Below, in pieces: positions 58,413 to 64,000 of a stretch of DNA of 64,000 nt. The stretch is from Morella rubra. Lineage: Eukaryota > Streptophyta > Magnoliopsida > Fagales > Myricaceae. The translations under genes and the position numbers were made by a program. The stretch spans positions 14,888,747-14,952,746 of the forward strand of contig CM025852.1 of NCBI GenBank assembly GCA_003952965.2, written 5' to 3'. The notes under the pieces are model-generated. The model ran no database searches. It was not told the DNA's origin and worked only from the letters and a program-made list of their open reading frames with translations. The first letter of the stretch is position 1, and each line of letters opens with the position of its first letter.

Positions 58413-59251
58413 TTTTGAATCTGCAAAACAATTTCACATATATATTTCCATTAGATTCAGGTTTTTGAAATACTAATGGTACCACCCATTCAAACAACAA
58501 ATAGATATATCAAATATATCGCAACAATGAGAAATATAACATTTATATTCATGTTATTCTAAATGGGTATCGAGAACCTCTACTTTACATGCAACAACAA
58601 TCCCATTTTGGTTATCATTGTACATATCTTGTAAAGGCGAATAGCTACTATTCATCAATATTTACATCATATGCAAAATATTTTAAAATATTTGTGATTC
58701 TCGATTTTCTTTTGGCCTACCTAAATAAACACATCTTATACTATTTTAGTACTTGCGTTTATTTGGTTCGTGCATTCCATTATCTAAGTGTGTTCCAAAT
58801 TCTTGTGAGTTTATGTCACTATTTTAGTAGACACTCCCACTGAGATGTAGACACTTATCTTCCCAAGAGATAAATAAGAAAATTTTACGAAATTAAAATC
58901 GGTCTTATCCATTTTGGCTTCAACCAATTTTAATTAAGTAAAAACTCCTATTAATTGATAATAGAGACCATAGGAAAAATTACAATAATTAATCCTATTC
59001 AGCACCCAAAATTGAAAAAAAAAAAATTCCTTCTTTTTTTTTTTTTTTTTTTAACAATCAAAATGTTAATGTTCATAACTCATAAAAATTTTATGAACAA
59101 AAACCGTGAACAGTAAAACGAATTGTCATACAATAAAATTTTGCAATATTCATAATAGTGCGTGAACAGTAATCGGAAAGGGTTTTAGCTTTTGATTCTC
59201 AATCAAAAATTAGCAAGGTCCATATAATCCAACAATTGCAATCATACGAAC

Positions 59252-59266
59252 CTGGCTCTGATACCA
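59252..59266 (-). promoter_or_regulatory. Primer-binding site of copia element
   Basis: On the - strand it reads TGGTATCAGAGCCAG, complementary to the 3' end of initiator methionine tRNA, one base inside the 5' LTR. Confidence 0.9.
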
Positions 59267-59267
59267 C

Positions 59268-59837
59268 TGATAGTTTATGCGCAATTAAACTAAATAAATA
59301 ACATGTTTTCAACAAAACATCTATCAGGATTATAATTGCAATTGCGGATTCGATTACTTACCTTGATAAGTAATTCGGGAATCCACAAGTTTCAACCCGC
59401 TTCACGATCCAATCCAAAGCTCCAGCAATTCAGAATAGAACAACAATAGCAACACAAATGTCTTGCCTCCTAAGGGATTTATGTCACTCTCTCATTTTAG
59501 GGATTTCTCTAATAGGTTCTGATGGCCAACCCCTAGAATATAACAGTTATATTTATAGGCCTTGGGAAACCCTAGAGAGAGCATGAGACATAGGATCCTT
59601 AGGGATCTCAAATTCCAGCCGTAGGATTAAACTTGAAGAACTCTTCTTCTAATAAAATTAGGGCTTCTACTAATTACAATCAAGTCCATCAACATATTGT
59701 AATTGACCCCTGAAATTTGAGATTATTGCAAATATGCCCCTTTTACATACAATTAATTCCTTCCACCAAACTATATTCCATATGAGATATTAGGACTGGA
59801 TTACTCGTTTGGTTATCGAGGGCACATAATTCTAACA
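59268..59837 (-). repeat. Copia 5' LTR
   Basis: 570 bp partner of 53098-53683. The primer site lies directly to the left. Confidence 0.92.
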
Positions 59838-60017
59838 GACTTATCTATGATTCAACACTAATTGATAATGCCCCTCCGAAGGTGAAGACCCCACTGTACG
59901 AACCCCTTGTTTCTCCCTCTGATTCATAACAACATTATAATCTCCATGTATAACCCATGGGCCTCCAAACCGATTACCCAGTTGTGATAAAGTTACCCAA
60001 AAATCTGCCTTAGCATT

Positions 60018-61236
60018 TGAAAGTTTATCTACGAAAAATTAAGTTACCAATTCTCTTCTTAGATTTTGAGAATTCTTCGATAATCTTCAGATTCTTGTCG
60101 AACTCACAATCTCGAGATTCCACAATAGTAGCTCAAGTGTTCTGCCTCCTTCCTCTCCACGCTTACAACTATCTTAGGGTTTTCTCTGAGTCCTTGATGG
60201 CCAACTCTTAGACTAACAATTAGTCCATTCAATTCTATTAGGGTAGACTATCTCATAGCTATCCTTATATATGAAAACCCTAGCTGTGATAGTGCGTGGG
60301 ATCGTTAGGGATCTCAAATCACGGCCGTAGGATCACATGGAAAAACTCATTTTCCATTAACTCCCTTATATTCTTTTATTCCAAATTTTGGGCTTCTACT
60401 AATTGTAATCAAGTCCACCAACATATGACAATTCACCCCCGAGATTTTTGAGATTGATTTGTGAAATCCCTTTTGCTAACATTATTTATTAACTATATTC
60501 CACATCCTATCCATCCCTAACTCATATAATTCTTAATTCCAATTTGTAATTTGTTGAACTCCCAAATTGTTTCCAAAACAATTTATTAATTACACTGGCC
60601 AGTGATTTTCCAAAGTTCAACCCCATACATATTTAATGAATATACTATCTCGTTAAGAGACTGGTGGATTCCTTATTGAGCATCTATACAAAACTATTTA
60701 CTATATACAAGACCCAACTTTGTCTGGAATATTTGACCTATAAAGATCATCACCAAATGACTCGGTCAGAGCACAAGTATACAACAAACAATTTCATATA
60801 AACCTCTCAGGTCTAAGGATATAAGTCGATTGTGCCGAATATCATTCTCACCATCGGTGATCACTTCTAGACGATATTCATATTAGATCCCGTTCAATGC
60901 ATGTACAGTGTACAGTGCACATTTGCTTAAGGTCACCACCTCAATGACAGAGTCCATCATCCTCTTTAATAGAAGCACAACGAGTGTAGACCTATATACA
61001 TAAACATGTACCTTGGTCTAGAACAAACGTCAAGTAAACAAGGAACCGAAAAGTCATACTCTTCGCCTTTGATTCATTAATCATTGGCATGACTTCTCTA
61101 CAATGTCACTTAACAATAAAAACTGTGTGACATCTTTATGTCACAACACAATACCCATAAATAAATAAACATAAAAGAAATAATTATCTTATAATCATCC
61201 TTAAATAAAACTGGTTTTTAGGGCATACTTCTAACA
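60018..61236 (-). repeat. Long 3' LTR of second copia element
   Basis: 1.22 kb from TGAAAGTTTATC to CATACTTCTAACA. The left half matches the LTR of the neighbouring element; the right half matches that element's internal spacer 53700-54440. Confidence 0.75.
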
Positions 61237-61251
61237 ATCTCCCACTTGCAC

Positions 61252-62890
61252 TTAAAACCAGTTATACATATACTTGACTCCCATTGACTCTAAATGTTTC
61301 TCAAACACTTTTTGCGTCAATGTCTTTGTGAACGAGTCTGCAATGTTCTCAGCTGACGCTATCTTGTTCATAACCACATCACCCCGGTTCACTATGTCAC
61401 GTATAAGATGAAACCTTCTTTTATGTATTTGCGAATCCTCACCTCCAAACACCAACATGTAGTGTTTGGTTCCTTTTAAATACTTGAAGATTTACTTAAC
61501 TGCTGTCTAGTGTTCAGGACCCGAGTTTGATTGATATCTACTCACAACACTAACAACATGACTAATATCTGGCCTTGTACAAAGCATTGCATACATAAGG
61601 CTCCCTACAGCCAAAGCATAAGGACATGACCTCATCTTATCTCTCTCTTCTTATGTCTCGGGAGACATCCTTTTGGAGAGATGAATATTATGACTAAAAG
61701 GTAAGAACTTTTTCTTGGCATCCTGCATACTAAACCTTGCCAGTATGTTGTCAATATAGTGGACTTGTAAAAAATCCCAAAAACCTCTTTTCTTGGTCTA
61801 TAAACAATTTGATTCCAAGAATATAGGACGCTTTCTCGAGGTCTTTTATTGAAAAATGGTTTGCCAACCATGTTTTCACGAATGACATCGCCTCGACGTC
61901 ATTTCCTATAAGTAGAATATCATCAACATACAAAATCAAAACTATCACTGAACTCCCACTAATCTCCTTGTATATACAAGGCTCATCCATGTTTTACGAA
62001 AAATCAAACTCTTTGATCTTTTCATCAAAACGCATGTTCCAACAACGTGATGCATGGACTTATTCAGTTTGCACACTTTTGCCTCATTATCTAGAGATTC
62101 GAAACCCTCAGGTTGTTCTATATAAATCTCCTCGTGGATGTACCCATTCAAAAATGCGGTTTTAACATCCATCTATCAAATCTCATAATCATAATGAGCT
62201 GCAATAGACAACAGAATTCTGATGGACTTCATCATAGCCACTGGTGAGAAAGTTTCCTCATAGTCAACACCATGTTTTTGAGTATAACCCTTCGCTACCA
62301 GTCTGGCTTTAAAGGTCTCTACCTATCCAGTGGGTCCTTCCTCTTTCTTTTTGAACACCCATTTACAACCTATAGGCTTGATGCCTTTTGGTTGATCAAC
62401 AAATGTCCAAACCTCATTGGAGTACATGGAGTTCATCTCAGACTCCATTGCCACTTTCTAGTGTGCTGCATCCTTGTCACATATAGCCTCTTGGTAATTG
62501 TATGGATCATCATCCAATCCCTCCGATTCCATTTGATAAATCTCATTTAGCAATAATAATCTCACTGGAGGCCTAATTACCCTTGTACTACATTGAGGCT
62601 CTTGAGTTCTGAACTTTTCAGACTCATTAGTAGGTTCAGTAATATTCCTTTCATTGATCTCATCTGCCTGAGTTACTGGCTCAGCAAACTATTCTCCAAG
62701 AACAATCTTGCTTCTTCCTGTACTAAGGCAATATTCTTCTTCAAGAAAAGTTGCGTTCCTGCTGATAATTACCTTTTTATCACATGGATCATAAAATGAT
62801 ATCCAGTGGACATTTTTGGGTAACCCACACTTTATAGTCCTTGATTCCAGCTTTCCCACATTAAACACTTTAACGTGAGCTGGACATCCA
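61252..62890 (-). pseudogene. Copia pol fragment with RNase H deletion
   Basis: From right to left: integrase end (about 62890-62800, VKVFNVGKAGIKDYKVWVTQK-like), [40 protein letters not shown] (intact YVDD), FSIKDLEKASYILGIKLF, CTRPDISHVVSVVSRYQSNS-like, then MLVFGGEDSQIHKRRFHLIR. In the last word GSED of the linker is joined directly to the end of RNase H, showing a deletion of several hundred bp near 61435. The frame ends KVFEKHLESMGVKYMYNWF. Confidence 0.85.
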
Positions 62891-63310
62891 TATGTTGGCT
62901 TTTATGCACAATCGAGATTTTGATGATTTCAATAAATGGATCAAGTTTATAAAACGGACATCTTCAAAGACAAAGACGTTTTGATGAAAGAGCCAAAGAC
63001 TTGAAGAAAGAAGATCAAGAAGATGCAAGGAGCTCAAAAGTGAAGTTTCAAGACCTTAGGGTATAAACCTTGTAACTCTTAGTTTCACTTTTGACAAGGA
63101 TTATGAATCACACTTGCATATCTTTCAAAACGTGCATAAACGTTTTACCTTTTATTTGAAAGATTAAAATGTTTTTAAAGTTTTAAAACACCCCAATCAA
63201 ACTCCCAAACCTTTCTTATACTTATGGGAAGTAAGTCTTTAAAATTGGGTGTTTCAAAGAGGTCAAAAACGTGGTTTTAATTGAACCGGATCATGTGCTT
63301 AAGTTGAGGA

Positions 63311-63463
63311 GGTCGACCGGCTGGTGAAGCGGTCGACCGGTCTTCGACCGCTTGGTATAGCGGTGACCGGTTGATTTGAAATAGATCCGTTGAGCTTCTG
63401 ACAATATGACGTTGAGTAACGGTAACTTGAAGCGGTCGACCGGTTTATGTAGCGGTCGATCGG
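63311..63463. repeat. Cluster of GGTCGACCGG palindromic motifs
   Basis: GGTCGACCGG occurs at 63311, 63331 and 63434. Close variants are GGTGACCGG at about 63362 and GGTCGATCGG at 63454, and an inverted TTCGACCGC at about 63343. Most are preceded by AGC or GAG. Confidence 0.8.
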
Positions 63464-63519
63464 CTCTTTTTAACAGACGACTCCCAACGGCTATAAACGG
63501 CTAGTTTTCATATGTGGCC

Positions 63520-63527
63520 TATAAATA
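63520..63527 (+). promoter_or_regulatory. TATA-like box in LTR
   Basis: TATAAATA lies about 60 nt after the palindrome cluster and would fit an LTR U3 promoter on the + strand. Confidence 0.5.
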
Positions 63528-64000
63528 CACCTTCATAACGTCCAAAATAAACACACAACGACCACATATCATTTAGATCACTTGAGAAATATTCCAAACC
63601 TTCATATTTTATATTTCTCATATCATTCACACAAAACACACTTTCATATCCTTGTCTTTGTGTGAATCAAGAGATAGAGCCTTTCAATTTCATATCCACT
63701 CTTTGAGAGAGTTTATTCTTCAATCTTCATATCCAAAAGAGGTGATTCCTTTAGTGAGGTTGTTCACTAAAGAAGAAGCTTAGAGAGGGTATATCTCAAG
63801 CTTGGTTAGGTTGTGAGTGGTGAGCCCGAAAAACCACTTGGGTGGGTTTGAGTGTTAAGCCCAGGAAAACACTTGTACGGTTCTCTAGCACCCAGAAGCT
63901 AAAGTGTATGCTATTTGAAGATAGTGGGAAAACCTCAAGGCTCGGTGAAGGAGCTTGAGGGGTGGATGTAGGCGGGTTTGCCGAATCACGTGTTTGCTTC

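Larger units (their letters stand above)
53098..59837 (-). mobile_element. Complete Ty1/copia element with 5-bp target duplication
   Basis: LTRs at 53098-53683 (3') and 59268-59837 (5') start TG and end CA (TGATAG...TTCTAACA on the + strand). GACTT flanks both sides (53093-53097, 59838-59842). Inside the 5' LTR the complement of TGGTATCAGAGCCAGG (59252-59266) is a near-perfect initiator-Met primer site. gag, protease, integrase, RT and RNase H are present in copia order but in at least eight frames. It is inserted in a LINE endonuclease gene. Confidence 0.93.
50000..60017 (-). mobile_element. RNase H-bearing L1-type LINE, interrupted by copia
   Basis: - strand parts: RNase H (50027-50299), zf-RVT (50613-51020), RT thumb and palm remnants (51024-52189), RT N-terminus (52179-52796), endonuclease C-terminus (52824-53092), then, beyond the copia element at 53098-59837, the endonuclease middle (59838-60017) with FWVTLSQLGNRFGGPWVIHG and DYNVV. 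A second copia LTR cuts it at 60018. It is a different LINE lineage from the three in the helicase introns, which lack the RNase H domain. Confidence 0.82.
60018..62892 (-). mobile_element. Second Ty1/copia element, 5' truncated
   Basis: 3' LTR at 60018-61236, then the tract complement ATCTCCCACTTGCA, then RNase H, RT and the end of integrase, all on the - strand and related to the element at 53098-59837. It stops at 62892 where a + strand LTR starts. gag, protease and most of integrase are absent from the window. Confidence 0.83.
62893..64000 (+). mobile_element. Start of a further LTR retroelement (LTR, runs off window)
   Basis: Begins TGTTGGCTTTTATGCACAAT exactly where copia pol stops, a typical plant LTR start. 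It has no frame of note, holds a palindromic motif cluster (63311-63463) and a TATA-like TATAAATA (63520-63527). More than 1.1 kb long; the type (possibly SIRE-like copia) is a guess. Confidence 0.6.

Overview
This window is plant nuclear DNA, most likely from a woody eudicot. It is AT-rich, has spliced exons with GT-AG introns, and about two thirds of it is nested transposable elements. The only host gene I can support is the 3' part of a RECQL2/MED34-type RecQ DNA helicase on the + strand. I join sixteen exons (1..43526) into one uninterrupted reading frame of 465 codons plus stop. The frame covers the second RecA-like lobe (motifs IV to VI), the RQC zinc-binding module and the C-terminal tail. 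The N-terminal ~240 residues (Walker A, DExH box) must lie upstream of the window. The clade below family rank is not determinable; repeat content only weakly suggests a tree such as those in Fagales.

Layout. 1..3360: six small exons; the intron at 1422..3209 holds a 1.04-kb hAT-type element (1681..2722) with 10-bp inverted ends and an 8-bp target duplication that carries an antisense CYP89-like P450 fragment. 3361..14989: an 11.6-kb intron with Ty3/gypsy and Ty1/copia remnants, an L1-type LINE on the + strand (7334..13637) with a complete 392-bp TRIM in its ORF1, and two short LINE tails. 14990..15380: three exons encoding motif VI. 15381..35469: a 20.1-kb intron with a rearranged antisense LINE (16290..~23000) and a four-level nest: a copia element split in two halves, a gypsy fragment inside it, a second antisense LINE inside that, and an LTR inside the LINE. 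35470..43526: seven exons, with a degenerate gag-bearing LTR element (36.3..37.8 kb) and a tandem TRIM array (38908..39387) in introns. The last intron is GC-AG.

Downstream of the helicase: a tRNA-derived SINE (44093..44302), a 3.6-kb hAT transposon with decayed BED-finger transposase (45233..48832), an RNase H-bearing L1-type LINE on the - strand (~50000..53097 and 59838..60017) interrupted by a complete 6.74-kb copia element with 5-bp target duplication (53098..59837), a second related copia element (60018..62892), and the start of a further LTR (62893..64000) rich in a GGTCGACC palindrome.

None of the elements looks autonomous: every pol or transposase frame has frameshifts, stops or deletions. 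All helicase exon boundaries and frame are intact, so the gene appears functional despite at least 32 kb of inserted intron sequence. One region (21082..21860) differs from its partner copy mainly by many small deletions, so a local assembly problem should be considered there.
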